64,000 bases of DNA, from positions 124,001-188,000 of the forward strand of contig CAWBGJ010000015.1 of the NCBI GenBank assembly GCA_963788325.1. Reading direction: 5' to 3'. The notes under the pieces were generated by a model that worked only from the letters and a program-made list of their open reading frames with translations, made no database searches and was not told the DNA's origin. The translations under genes and the position numbers were made by a program. Source of the DNA: Prado023 sp963788325 (lineage in GTDB: Bacteria > Actinomycetota > Actinomycetes > S36-B12 > CAIYMF01). Below, one piece after another: positions 43,774-55,500 of the stretch (positions are counted from its first letter, which is position 1; each line of letters begins with the position of its first letter).

Positions 43774-44633
43774 GACCGCGCCTGCGGGTCCGAGCTCTCG
43801 CCTGCCAGGTCGGCCAGGAACTGCACGCTGGCCTCGTAGGCCATCTCGATGCGCTCGGCCACCCGGGACATATCCAGAGTGTCGAAGTTGGCCCGGTCGG
43901 TGTGCTTGGGAGCGATGCCGCCGGTCGGCAGGACGTGCACCTCGATCAGTTCCCGCGATTTGGCCAGCGACGCGGTGAACCGGGCTCGGCGCGCCACCTC
44001 GAAGGCGACGATGGGCACCTCCCAGGGCTTGGCCGGTGGGGCCAGGGGCTGCTCGATCCGACCCACCTGCAGGACGAACGCGCGGTCGGCACCCATCTTG
44101 CGAGCCCGGTCCAACGGGATCGAGTTCACCAGGCCACCGTCGAGGAAGTGCTCACCGTCAATCTCCACCGGCGGGTAGAGCCCGGGCAGGGCGGAGGACG
44201 CGAGCACGGCCGGCACGATGGGCCCCTTGGTGAACCAGTGCTCGGCCGCCCGCTCGATGCTGGCCGCCACACAGGCGAACTCCACGGGCAGGTCCTCGAT
44301 GTTGGCCACGTCGAGGTTCTCGGCGAGCAGCCGACTCAGTGGACCAGGGGTCGAGGCGGCCCGAGCCCGGCTGGAGGCGATCGCACTGACCCGGCTGCGC
44401 AGAGAGCCTGCCAGCGGACCGTCGGTGACGGCGTGCACCCACAGCGCCTCGATGCGCCGGACTCCCACCGGAGTCGGGTCGGCCGCCAGCAGCGCCCCGT
44501 TCATCGCCCCGATCGAGGTGCCCAGGATCAGGTCCGGAGCTATCCCGGCCTCGAGCAGCGCCCGGAGCATCCCCACCTCGGCCGCGCCGAGCACTCCACC
44601 GCCGCCCAGGACGAAGGCTGTACGCGCGCTCAT
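43770..44633 (-). CDS. Patatin-like phospholipase
   Basis: 287 aa from ATG 44633. Oxyanion-hole glycines VLGGGGVLGAAEVGML, nucleophile S40 in GTSIGAMNG, and the catalytic Asp in DGGLVNSIP form the Ser-Asp dyad. No signal peptide is seen, so a cytoplasmic or membrane-peripheral enzyme. It hydrolyses acyl esters of phospholipids. It overlaps the downstream acyltransferase gene; together they could exchange acyl chains. Confidence 0.92.
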   Translation of the reverse strand: MSARTAFVLGGGGVLGAAEVGMLRALLEAGIAPDLILGTSIGAMNGALLAADPTPVGVRRIEALWVHAVTDGPLAGSLRSRVSAIASSRARAASTPGPLSRLLAENLDVANIEDLPVEFACVAASIERAAEHWFTKGPIVPAVLASSALPGLYPPVEIDGEHFLDGGLVNSIPLDRARKMGADRAFVLQVGRIEQPLAPPAKPWEVPIVAFEVARRARFTASLAKSRELIEVHVLPTGGIAPKHTDRANFDTLDMSRVAERIEMAYEASVQFLADLAGESSDPQARS

Positions 44634-44699
44634 GGAGGCGATTGTGCACCCGGGTGCCGGTGCCGTGCGCCCGGACGACCCGCCGCGGCGCGGCGACAG

Positions 44700-44728
44700 T
44701 TGCGCGGCCCCCCGCCGCGTTGTACCTT
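44700..44728 (+). promoter_or_regulatory. metY promoter
   Basis: -35 TTGCGC (44700-44705), 17-bp spacer, -10 TACCTT (44723-44728). The start site near 44735 coincides with the 5' edge of the riboswitch. It lies in the 336-bp gene-free stretch 44634-44969. Confidence 0.6.
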
Positions 44729-44732
44729 CTGC

Positions 44733-44850
44733 CCAGGTCAAGAGTCCCAGCACACAAGCCCTGGCTTGCTGGGCGGCAACCCTCCCACCGCGGTGGGGTG
44801 CCCCAGGTGAGGACCTGGTTGCTACTGCCGCCGGCAGGATGCAGCAAGCG
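44733..44850 (+). ncRNA. SAM-IV-type S-adenosylmethionine riboswitch
   Basis: The 5' part has AGGTCAAGAGTCCCAGC, pairing (CCCAGC...GCTGGG), then the conserved GGCAACCCTCC, a paired CCACCGCGGTGG, GGGTGCCCCAGGTGA and closing GACCTGG that pairs with the 5' CCAGGTC. A further stem TTGCT...AGCAA (44819-44846) lies after the closing helix, as expected of SAM-IV. It precedes metY, so SAM binding should lower sulfhydrylase expression. SAM-I is the alternative class. Confidence 0.82.
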
Positions 44851-44852
44851 CG

Positions 44853-44894
44853 GGTCTTGGTTGTCAAGACCCCGAACCCTCGACGGGGGTTCGG
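44853..44894 (+). promoter_or_regulatory. Paired hairpins downstream of the riboswitch (expression platform)
   Basis: GGTCTTG/CAAGACC (44853-44871) and CCGAACCC/GGGTTCGG (44872-44894), both perfect and directly adjacent. They are candidates for a Rho-independent-like terminator without U-tract or for an anti-terminator switch; 75 nt separate them from the metY start. Confidence 0.5.
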
Positions 44895-44969
44895 CTATCG
44901 GGCCACCCGATTCCGGACCAACGTCACACCCGCAACAGCCCACCAGGGCCGATACGAGGAGACGTAGAG

Positions 44970-46286
<1,317 letters not shown>

Positions 46287-46294
46287 TCCACCGC

Positions 46295-46310
46295 AGCCCA
46301 GATCTGGGCT
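46295..46310 (+). terminator. 16-bp palindrome after metY
   Basis: AGCCCAGATCTGGGCT, a perfect palindrome starting 9 nt after the metY stop; it can form a 6-bp stem with a 4-nt loop and may contribute to termination. Confidence 0.4.
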
Positions 46311-46423
46311 GAGCACGACCGAGGCCCCACCGCCCCGAGGCCACCGGCGGCTGTTCCATCCGCCGGACCTCCGGGTAGTGGGGCCCGTGTCGTGCACGGG
46401 GCGAGAAGTCGTCCTTCAGGCAC

Positions 46424-46429
46424 TAGCGT
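46424..46429 (+). promoter_or_regulatory. Possible -10 hexamer for the usp gene
   Basis: TAGCGT, placing the start site about 20-25 nt before ATG 46459; the leader contains AGGGAGGA. Confidence 0.4.
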
Positions 46430-46458
46430 GGGCCCACAAGCACCTCAGGGAGGAAGCA

Positions 46459-46854
46459 ATGAGCGCAGTCGTGGTCGGGTACGTCGCCAGCCCCGAGGGG
46501 GAGGCCGCAGTCCGCCAAGGGATCACCGAGGCCAAGTTGCGCGGATGCAAGGTGGTCGTCGTCTACTCCGACCATGGCGAGAAGCTCGACAGCACCACCG
46601 CAGTGGAGCGCACGGAGAAGCTCGACCGGGTGCACGTCCTGCTGCATGCCAGTGACGTCGAGCACGACCTGCGGCACCTGGTGCGCGGCCACGATCCGGT
46701 GCGCGACGTCCTGGACACTGCCGACGAGCTCGAGGCGGAGTTGATCGTCATCGGCATCCGGCGGCGCAGCCCGGTGGGCAAGCTCGTCCTGGGGTCGAAC
46801 TCGCAATCCATCCTGCTCGAGGCAGCCATCCCCGTGCTGGCCGTCAAGGCCTGA
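46459..46854 (+). CDS. Universal stress protein (UspA family)
   Basis: 131 aa from ATG 46459. A single Usp domain: N-terminal VVVGYVASPEGEAAVRQGI, and the C-terminal nucleotide-binding pattern GIRRRSPVGKLVLGSNSQSIL (G-2X-G-9X-G/S type) followed by PVLAVKA, so an ATP-binding USP is likely. Such proteins accumulate during starvation or stress; partners are unknown. The middle (residues 40-85) is rich in Asp/Glu/His. It stands alone between metY and the sigma factor gene. Confidence 0.88.
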   Translation: MSAVVVGYVASPEGEAAVRQGITEAKLRGCKVVVVYSDHGEKLDSTTAVERTEKLDRVHVLLHASDVEHDLRHLVRGHDPVRDVLDTADELEAELIVIGIRRRSPVGKLVLGSNSQSILLEAAIPVLAVKA

Positions 46855-47027
46855 TCCCAGCATCTGGGACCCCCCGACGGGTTTGCGCAGGCGCCGGACG
46901 GGAACATTGGCGGGGCGCCGGTCGTTGCACAGGGGTGGGACGCCCCTGGGTGGGCGCGTGACAGAATGACCCGAGTTCCCTGGCCCTGCGTTGTGGTGCC
47001 GGACGTCGAAGTGAGAGGCATCTGCTG

Positions 47028-48512
<1,485 letters not shown>

Positions 48513-48520
48513 GCCGGCGC

Positions 48521-48547
48521 ACGTCCGGCGCCGCGTGCGTCGGACGT
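48521..48547. terminator. Hairpin between convergent sigA and pilB-like genes
   Basis: ACGTCCG (48521-48527) pairs with CGGACGT (48541-48547) around a 13-nt GC-rich loop, in the 38-bp gap between the two stop codons. Confidence 0.5.
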
Positions 48548-48550
48548 AGC

Positions 48551-50248
48551 TCAGACCGAGGCCAGGGCGTCGGCGTCGATGGTCAGGGTGCGCAGGAGCT
48601 CCGCGGGCGTCGTCTGCCCTGCGACTGCGGCGTCCACACCCAGGCGCTGGAGCGGGCGGAACCCCTCCGCCGCGGCAGCTGCGGAGATCGCTTGCTGGCC
48701 CGCGCCCACCATCAGGGCCGCGCGAACGGACCGGGAGATGGGCAGCATCTCGTAGAGGCCCACGCGCCCGGCATAGCCGGTCATCGCGCAGGACTGACAG
48801 CCGACCGCCGTCAGGCACGCCGCGGATTCAGCCTCGGTCATGCCCAGGCGGCGCCTCGTGTCGAGGTCCACCGGCGCGCGGGTGACGCACTCCGGGCACG
48901 GCTTGCGCACGAGCCGCTGGGCCATCGTCAGCGTCAACGAGGACGCCACCAGGTAGCTGGGCACGCCCATCTCGACAAGCCTGATCACCGCGGACGCCGA
49001 GTCGTTGGTGTGCAGCGTGGACAGCACCAGGTGGCCGGTGAGCGCTGCGCGCACCGCGAGCTCGGCGGTGATCTGGTCCCGGATCTCGCCGACCATGATC
49101 ACGTCGGGGTCCTGGCGCAGGGCCGAGCGCAGGCCCGCCGCGAAGGTCATCCCGATCTTGTCCGAGATCTGCACCTGGGCGACCCCCGGCAGCTCGATCT
49201 CCACGGGGTCCTCGAGCGTGATCAGGTTGCGCTCCTCGTCGACCATCTGTCGGATCGCGGAGTACAGAGTGGTGGACTTGCCCGACCCGGTCGGCCCGGT
49301 GATCAGGACCAGTCCCTGGGGCAGGTGCAGGGCGTTCTGCAGGAGCAGCTCCTGGTCCAGGCCCATCCCCAGATCGGTGAGGTTGGGCAGGAACTCCTGA
49401 TCGGAGAGCACGCGTACCACGATCTTCTCGCCGTGCAGGGTGGGCAGTGTCGACACGCGCAGGTTGCGATCCCGACCCTCCAGCCGGAGCCGCGCCCGGC
49501 CATCCTGGGGCACGCGTCGCTCGACGATGTCCAGCCCTGAGATGATCTTCGTGCGGGCCACGATCGAGGAGTGCCCGCTGCGCGGCAGGGACATCAACGG
49601 ACGCAACGTGCCGTCGATGCGCACACGCACCCGCACTCCGGTGCGCATCGGCTCGATGTGCACGTCGCTGGCCCCGGCACGCACGGCCGCGATCAGGATC
49701 TGATGGACAGCCGCCACGGCGCCCTCATCATCGCCCGCCTCGAGGGACCGTTCCTCCTCCACGTCGAGCTCGGAGACGAACTTCTGCAGCGCGTCCTCGG
49801 CGACAGCCTGGCTCCAGACCGAGGAGATCTTGTCGCGCAGCTGGCTCTCGGCGGCGACGACCACCTCTAGGCGCAAGGAGCCAGCTCGCATCCGCAGGTC
49901 ATCGAGGGCCACGACATCGACGGGATCGGCCACGGCGACGCGCAGCACGCCATCACCAACGTTCAGCGGCAGGACGACGTGCCCGACAGCGATGCTGTGC
50001 GGGATCCGCCGGGCCACTCCCGGGTCCAGAACGTGTCGGTCGAGGTCCACCACCGCCAGCCCGTGCATGTCGGCAAGGGCCGCTGCGATCGCGCCATCGG
50101 TGACCAGCCCGGAGTCGACCAGCACCCGGCCCAGGCGACGGCGCACGGTCCGGCCGTCGTGGGCCTGCGCCGCGAGCGCGGAGTCCAACTGGGCCGGGGT
50201 GATGACACCCCAACCGACCAACGTGTCGCCCAGCCTCCTGCGAGTCAT
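48551..50248 (-). CDS. GspE/PilB-family type II secretion/type IV pilus assembly ATPase
   Basis: 565 aa from ATG 50248 with AGAGGGGG upstream. The N-terminal T2SSE_N-type domain (RRRLGDTLVGWGVITPAQLD, LADMHGLAVVDLDRHVLDPG, 1-150) precedes the ATPase core: Walker A ITGPTGSGKSTTLYSA near 318, Asp box LITLEDPVEIELPG, Walker B DPDVIMVGEIRD. A tetracysteine zinc site CPEC...CQSC is near 449-489. It would power pilus or pseudopilus assembly at the membrane. No pilin, PilC, PilQ or prepilin peptidase gene is nearby in this window. Confidence 0.92.
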   Translation of the reverse strand: MTRRRLGDTLVGWGVITPAQLDSALAAQAHDGRTVRRRLGRVLVDSGLVTDGAIAAALADMHGLAVVDLDRHVLDPGVARRIPHSIAVGHVVLPLNVGDGVLRVAVADPVDVVALDDLRMRAGSLRLEVVVAAESQLRDKISSVWSQAVAEDALQKFVSELDVEEERSLEAGDDEGAVAAVHQILIAAVRAGASDVHIEPMRTGVRVRVRIDGTLRPLMSLPRSGHSSIVARTKIISGLDIVERRVPQDGRARLRLEGRDRNLRVSTLPTLHGEKIVVRVLSDQEFLPNLTDLGMGLDQELLLQNALHLPQGLVLITGPTGSGKSTTLYSAIRQMVDEERNLITLEDPVEIELPGVAQVQISDKIGMTFAAGLRSALRQDPDVIMVGEIRDQITAELAVRAALTGHLVLSTLHTNDSASAVIRLVEMGVPSYLVASSLTLTMAQRLVRKPCPECVTRAPVDLDTRRRLGMTEAESAACLTAVGCQSCAMTGYAGRVGLYEMLPISRSVRAALMVGAGQQAISAAAAAEGFRPLQRLGVDAAVAGQTTPAELLRTLTIDADALASV

Positions 50249-50348
50249 CGACGACCCCCTCTCATGGAGGTTCTCGGCACCCGCCGGCGCACAGTTGAAT
50301 CCCCTCGACGCCCCCGCGGAGGAAGCGCCCGGCGACCGGGAGGCCCGA

Positions 50349-50354
50349 TAGCGT
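50349..50354 (+). promoter_or_regulatory. -10 hexamer of a putative leaderless promoter (guaB1)
   Basis: TAGCGT, exactly 6 nt before ATG 50361, with no Shine-Dalgarno. Confidence 0.5.
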
Positions 50355-50360
50355 GAGGCC

Positions 50361-51803
50361 ATGCGCTTCCTGCACGAACTGCCCGCCCACGACCTGACCT
50401 ATGACGACGCGTTCCTGGTGCCGACACGCTCGGCGGTCACGTCGCGGTTCGCCGTGGACCTGATGGCACCGGACGGCTCCGGGGCCACCATCCCGCTGAT
50501 CGTGGCGAACATGACCGCAGTCGCCGGTCGGCGGATGGCCGAGACGGTCGCCCGCCGCGGCGGGCTGGTCATCCTCCCGCAGGACATCCCGGTGGAACTG
50601 GTGGCGGAGGTCATCGCCTGGGTGAAGGCCCGCCACCCCGTGTACGACACCCCGGTGCGGCTGGGCCCGGACGAGACGATCGGTGCGGCGCTCTCGCTGA
50701 TCCACAAGCGCAGCCACGGCGCAGCGATCGTCGAGGACCAGGGCGTGCCCGTCGGCATCGTGACCGAGTCAGACTGCGCGGACACCGACAGGTTCTCCAG
50801 CGTCGCTGACGTGATGAGCGACGAGGTCTTCACCCTGCCCGACGGGATCGAGCCGCGCGCCGCCTTCGAGGCGATGCATCGCGCCCGGCGCAAGGTCGCA
50901 CCGGTGGTGGCTCCCGACGGCACGATGGTCGGTGTGCTGACCGCCCCCGGCGCCCTGCGCTCCACCGTGTACGCACCGGCCCTCGACGCCCAGGGCAGGC
51001 TGCGGGTGGGGGCAGCGATCGGGGTCAACGGCGACGTCGCCGGGCGTGCGGAGGCGCTGCTGCGCGCGGGGGTGGACATCCTCGTGGTCGACACCGCCCA
51101 TGGGCACCAGGCCAAGATGCTCGAGGCCCTGGCGGCCGTGGCGACCGTCCGCCAGATTGCCCCGCATGTCCCCCTGGTCGCGGGCAACGTGGTGACCGCG
51201 ACCGGCACCCTGGACCTCATCGAGGCCGGCGCCGACGTCATCAAGGTGGGCGTTGGGCCGGGCGCCATGTGCACCACCCGGATGCAGACCGGCGTGGGAC
51301 GCCCACAGCTGTCCGCCGTCCTGGACTGCGCGGCGGCGGCCCGCAAGGAGGGCCGCTGGATCTGGGCCGATGGGGGCGTGCGCCACCCCCGCGATGTCGC
51401 GATCGCACTGGCTGCTGGCGCCGGCGCGGTGATGATCGGCTCGTGGTTCGCCGGGACCTACGAGTCCCCGGGTGACCTGCAGGTGGACCCGTCCGGGCGG
51501 GCCTACAAGGTCAGCTTCGGGATGGCATCGGCCCGGGCCGTGCGCAGCAGGACCTCGGACGAGTCCGCCTTCGACCGCGCCCGCAAGGCGATGTTCGAGG
51601 AGGGCATCTCGCACTCGCGGATGTTCATCGACCCCGCCCGCCCGGGCGTGGAGGACCTGCTCGACTCGATCACCTCGGGGGTCCGCTCGGCATGCACCTA
51701 CGCCGGCGCCGCCACGATGGCCGCCTTCCACGAGCGCGCCCTGCTCGGCGTCCAGTCGGCCGCCGGCTATGCCGAGGGGCGACCGGTGGACCGATCCTGG
51801 TGA
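50361..51803 (+). CDS. guaB1: GuaB1 family IMP dehydrogenase-related protein (probable GMP reductase)
   Basis: 480 aa from ATG 50361. IMPDH/GMPR TIM barrel interrupted by two CBS domains (~95-205; SHGAAIVEDQGVPVGIVTES, RRKVAPVVAPDGTMVGVLT). The active-site loop has C304 in GAMCTTRMQTGVGRP; the mononucleotide-binding DGGVRHPRDVAIAL and GSWFAGTYESPGD follow. The GuaB1 subgroup is distinct from housekeeping GuaB; mycobacterial GuaB1 has been characterised as a GMP reductase (recalled). It would thus convert GMP to IMP with NADPH in purine salvage. Divergent from the PilB-like gene. Confidence 0.9.
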   Translation: MRFLHELPAHDLTYDDAFLVPTRSAVTSRFAVDLMAPDGSGATIPLIVANMTAVAGRRMAETVARRGGLVILPQDIPVELVAEVIAWVKARHPVYDTPVRLGPDETIGAALSLIHKRSHGAAIVEDQGVPVGIVTESDCADTDRFSSVADVMSDEVFTLPDGIEPRAAFEAMHRARRKVAPVVAPDGTMVGVLTAPGALRSTVYAPALDAQGRLRVGAAIGVNGDVAGRAEALLRAGVDILVVDTAHGHQAKMLEALAAVATVRQIAPHVPLVAGNVVTATGTLDLIEAGADVIKVGVGPGAMCTTRMQTGVGRPQLSAVLDCAAAARKEGRWIWADGGVRHPRDVAIALAAGAGAVMIGSWFAGTYESPGDLQVDPSGRAYKVSFGMASARAVRSRTSDESAFDRARKAMFEEGISHSRMFIDPARPGVEDLLDSITSGVRSACTYAGAATMAAFHERALLGVQSAAGYAEGRPVDRSW

Positions 51804-52067
51804 CTCGACAATGGCGGGGCCTCGCTGCGCGAGCCTTGCCGTCGATTCGGTCGTCACAGCCGTCGTGGGATGGCCGGAGGCTGATCCTTGCCGTCGGATT
51901 GGTCGCCGGCGAGACCCGCCAGGCCGACCCCAACGACCAGATCCACGGCAAGGTTCCTTCGGCTGCGCCCCGATGTGCCCGCGAACGACCATCGCCGCGG
52001 CAAGGTTTCGCAGCCTTGCCCGAGCGAGCACTGGATGGATCGTCGCAGGCTGTGGCAGCCTGACCCC
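51804..52067. other. 264-bp intergenic region with five CCTTGCC/GGCAAGG copies
   Basis: CCTTGCC occurs at 51834-51840, 51886-51892 and 52014-52020, and GGCAAGG at 51947-51953 and 51999-52005. The first two copies extend to CCTTGCCGTCG. The last pair forms a perfect 7-bp hairpin (51999-52020) that could terminate guaB1. Open readings here look non-coding. Confidence 0.55.
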
Positions 52068-52526
52068 ATGGAACTGGTCGCACGGCGCTCGATCGCTGCC
52101 CCTGCTGGGCGAGTCTGGGCGCTGATCACGGACCTGGAGTCCAGCCCGCGCATCATGTCGGCCATCGTCTCGGTCGATCGGCTTGGCGGCCCCGAGGAGT
52201 TCGGCGTCGGCACGCGCTGGCGGGAGACGCGCACGATGTTCGGCCGGGCCGCCACGGAGGAGATGACGGTCACCGGGATGACTCCGGGTCAGTCCTACAC
52301 AGTCGTGGCGGATGGCAACGGCACTCGCTACGAGTCGGAATTGCTCGTGGCCGAGGACGGGCCGAACACGTGCACGATCTCCATGACCTTCCGTGGCATC
52401 CCCACCTCCCCGGTCAGCCATGTGCTCTCCGCCACCATCGGCCGGCTGTTCACCGGCGCCACCCGCAAGGCCCTCGAGCAGGATCTGGCGGACCTCGCCG
52501 CGGCGGCGGAGGGATCCGCGGGCTGA
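52068..52526 (+). CDS. SRPBCC (START-like) superfamily protein
   Basis: 152 aa from ATG 52068. Opening strand and helix typical of the polyketide-cyclase/dehydrase group (MELVARRSIAAPAGRVWALI, TDLESSPRIMSAIVSVDRLG), GTRWRETRTMFGRAATEEMT, and a long C-terminal amphipathic helix (ATIGRLFTGATRKALEQDLA). The fold encloses a hydrophobic ligand pocket; ligand and role are unknown. hrpA begins 6 nt after its stop, so the two are probably co-transcribed. Confidence 0.82.
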   Translation: MELVARRSIAAPAGRVWALITDLESSPRIMSAIVSVDRLGGPEEFGVGTRWRETRTMFGRAATEEMTVTGMTPGQSYTVVADGNGTRYESELLVAEDGPNTCTISMTFRGIPTSPVSHVLSATIGRLFTGATRKALEQDLADLAAAAEGSAG

Positions 52527-52532
52527 GCTGAC

Positions 52533-55500
52533 ATGAGCCTGCGCCTGGCAGTCCCTTCGAGCCTGCCCATCTCTGAGCACGTCGAGGCGATCACCGCGGC
52601 GCTGACCGCCCACCAGGTGGTGATCGTGGCCGGCGAGACCGGCTCGGGCAAGACCACGCAGCTGCCGAAGATCGCCCTGGCCGCTGGCCGGGGCCGCGGC
52701 GCCATGATCGGGCACACGCAGCCGCGCCGGATCGCCGCCCGCACGCTGGCAGCCCGGATTGCCGAGGAGTGCGGCGTCGAGCTCGGTGCCGAGGTCGGGT
52801 TCGCCGTCCGGTTCACCGACCGGACGGCCAAGGGCACGCGCGTCAAGGTGATGACCGACGGCATCCTGCTCGCCGAGCTGCAGCGCGACCGCGACCTGCG
52901 CCGCTACGACACGATCATCATCGACGAGGCCCACGAGCGCAGCCTCAACATCGACTTCCTGCTCGGGTACCTGGTCCGACTCCTGCCGCGGCGGCCGGAC
53001 CTGCGGGTGATCGTGACCAGCGCGACCATCGACGTGGCGCGCTTCTCGGCGCACTTCGGGGGCGCCCCGATCATCGAGGTCAGCGGCCGGACGTTCCCGG
53101 TGGAGGTCCGCTACCGACCCGCCGAGGATGTGGCCAGCGACGATGTCGATGCGGTGTGCGATGCCGTCTTGGAGTGCCTCACCTCTGGTGACGGCGACGT
53201 GCTCGTCTTCCTGTCGGGCCAGCGCGAGATCCACGACGTCGCCGATGCGCTGCGCCCGATGCTCGATGCGGTCACCACCGTGCTCCCGCTCTACGCCCGG
53301 CTCAGCTCGGCCGAGCAGCACAAGGTCTTCGCCCCCGGCGGTGGCCGGCGGGTCGTCCTGGCCACGAACGTGGCCGAGACCTCGATCACCGTCCCGGGGA
53401 TCCGCTACGTCGTCGATCCGGGCACCGCGCGGATCTCGAGGTTCAGCAAGCGGCTCAAGGTCCAGCGGCTGCCGATCGAACCGATCTCGCAGGCCTCAGC
53501 CAACCAGCGCGCCGGACGGTGTGGACGTGTCCGCGACGGCATCGCGATCCGGCTGTACTCCGAAGCTGACTTCCTCGAACGACCGGCTTTCACTGACCCC
53601 GAGATCCTGCGGACCAACCTCGCCTCGGTGATCCTGCAGATGGCCGCGCTGCGCCTGGGCGAGCTTGCGCACTTCCCGTTCCTGGACCCACCCGATACCC
53701 GGGCGATCCGCGATGGGGTCGCGCTGCTCACCGAGCTCGGGGCACTGCAGGATCGCCCCGGCCCACCCCGGCTCACGCCGCTGGGGCGCAAGCTCGCGCG
53801 CCTGCCCCTGGACCCCCGCCTGGGCCGGATGGTGCTGGCTGCCGCAGAGGCCGGATGCGTGCGCGAGGTGGTCGTGATCGCCGCCGGCCTCACGATCCAG
53901 GACCCGCGCGAGCGTCCCGAGGCTGAGCGCGGGAAGGCCGACGCCGCACACGCCCGGTTCACCGACAAGCGATCGGACTTCGCCACGCTGCTCAACCTCT
54001 GGGACCACATCCGCGAGCTGCGCAGCGCCACGTCGGCCAACGGGCTGCGCCGGGCGTGCCGAGACCAGTACCTGAACTACCTGCGGATCCGCGAGTGGCA
54101 GGACCTCGTGGCCCAGATCCGCGAGGTCCTGGCGGGGATGGGCATCGCCTGGAGCAGCGGCCCCGATGACCAGGACGGGGTGCACCGCGCGCTTCTCACC
54201 GGGCTGCTCTCCCAGGTGGGGGTGTGGGATCCGCTGCGCCGGGACTACCTGGGTGCCCGCGGCGTGCGGTTCGTGATCTTCCCCGGCTCGGCGCTGGCCC
54301 GGTCGAACCCCGACTGGGTCATGTCCGCTGAGCTCGTGGAGACAGCGCGACTGTTCGCCCGACGCACGGCGGCCATCAGGGCCGAGTGGGTCGAGGAGGC
54401 CGCCGCGCACCTGGTGTCGCGCAGCTACTCCGAACCGCGCTGGTCGGCAAAGCGCGGGGCCACCGTGGCCGTCGAGCGGGTCACCCTCTACGGGATCCCG
54501 CTGGTGACCGGACGGACCGTCGACTACGGGCGGATCGACCCTCCGCTGTGCCGGGAGCTGTTCCTGCGCGGGGCCCTCGTGGAGGGCGACTGGCGGACCC
54601 ACCACCGGTTCTGGCACGCGAACCGAGCAGCCCTGGCCGAGGCCGAGGCAGTCGAGGACCGCAGCCGTCGCCGTGGCCTGGTCATCGACGACGAGGGCCT
54701 GTTCGCGTTCTACGACGCCCGGGTCCCGGCGGACGTCACCTCGGTCCGGCACTTCGACTCATGGTGGAAGAAGGCCGCCCGGAGCACCCCGGACCTGCTC
54801 ACCCTCACCCCGGCCGACCTGCGGGTCGCTGACGAGGGCCTGCCCGACGACAGCGACTTCCCGCTGCGCTGGACCATGGGCCCACAGGTGACGCTGAACC
54901 TGTCCTATGCCTTCGAGCCCGGCGATGCCGCCGATGGCGTGACCGTCGACGTCCCGCTGGCCGTCCTGCCGGACCTCGACCCAGCGGAGGTGCCCGGCGC
55001 CGCGCCAGGCCTGCGTGGCGAGTTGGTGACCGCGCTGCTGCGCAGCCCGCCCAAGGCACTGCGCAAGCAGTTGGGCCCTGCGCCGAACCTGGTGCCCGCC
55101 GTTCTTGGCTCCCCCGAACTGGTCGACCAACCCATCCTGGCGGGCGTCGCGGCGGCCGTCGCCCGGGTCAGCGGTGTGCGCCTGAGTGCTGACGACTGGG
55201 ACCTGGGCCGGGTACCGCTGCACCTGCTGCCGCGCTACCGGGTCCTCGACGAGTCCGGCAACGTGCTGGGGGAGGGCCGGGATCTCGCTGACCTGCAGCG
55301 CCGGCATGCCCCCGATCGGGCTGCGATGCTCGCCCGCGCCGCCCAGGACATCACCAGGGCCGGGGCCACCACCTGGACGTTCGGGTCGATCCCCGAGTCA
55401 GTCGATCGGGTCGTGGCCGGCGTGCAGGTGACCGGCTACCCGGCCCTGCGCGACGGCGGACGCAGCGTGGACCTGGTGGTGCTGGCCGACCCGGAGCAGG

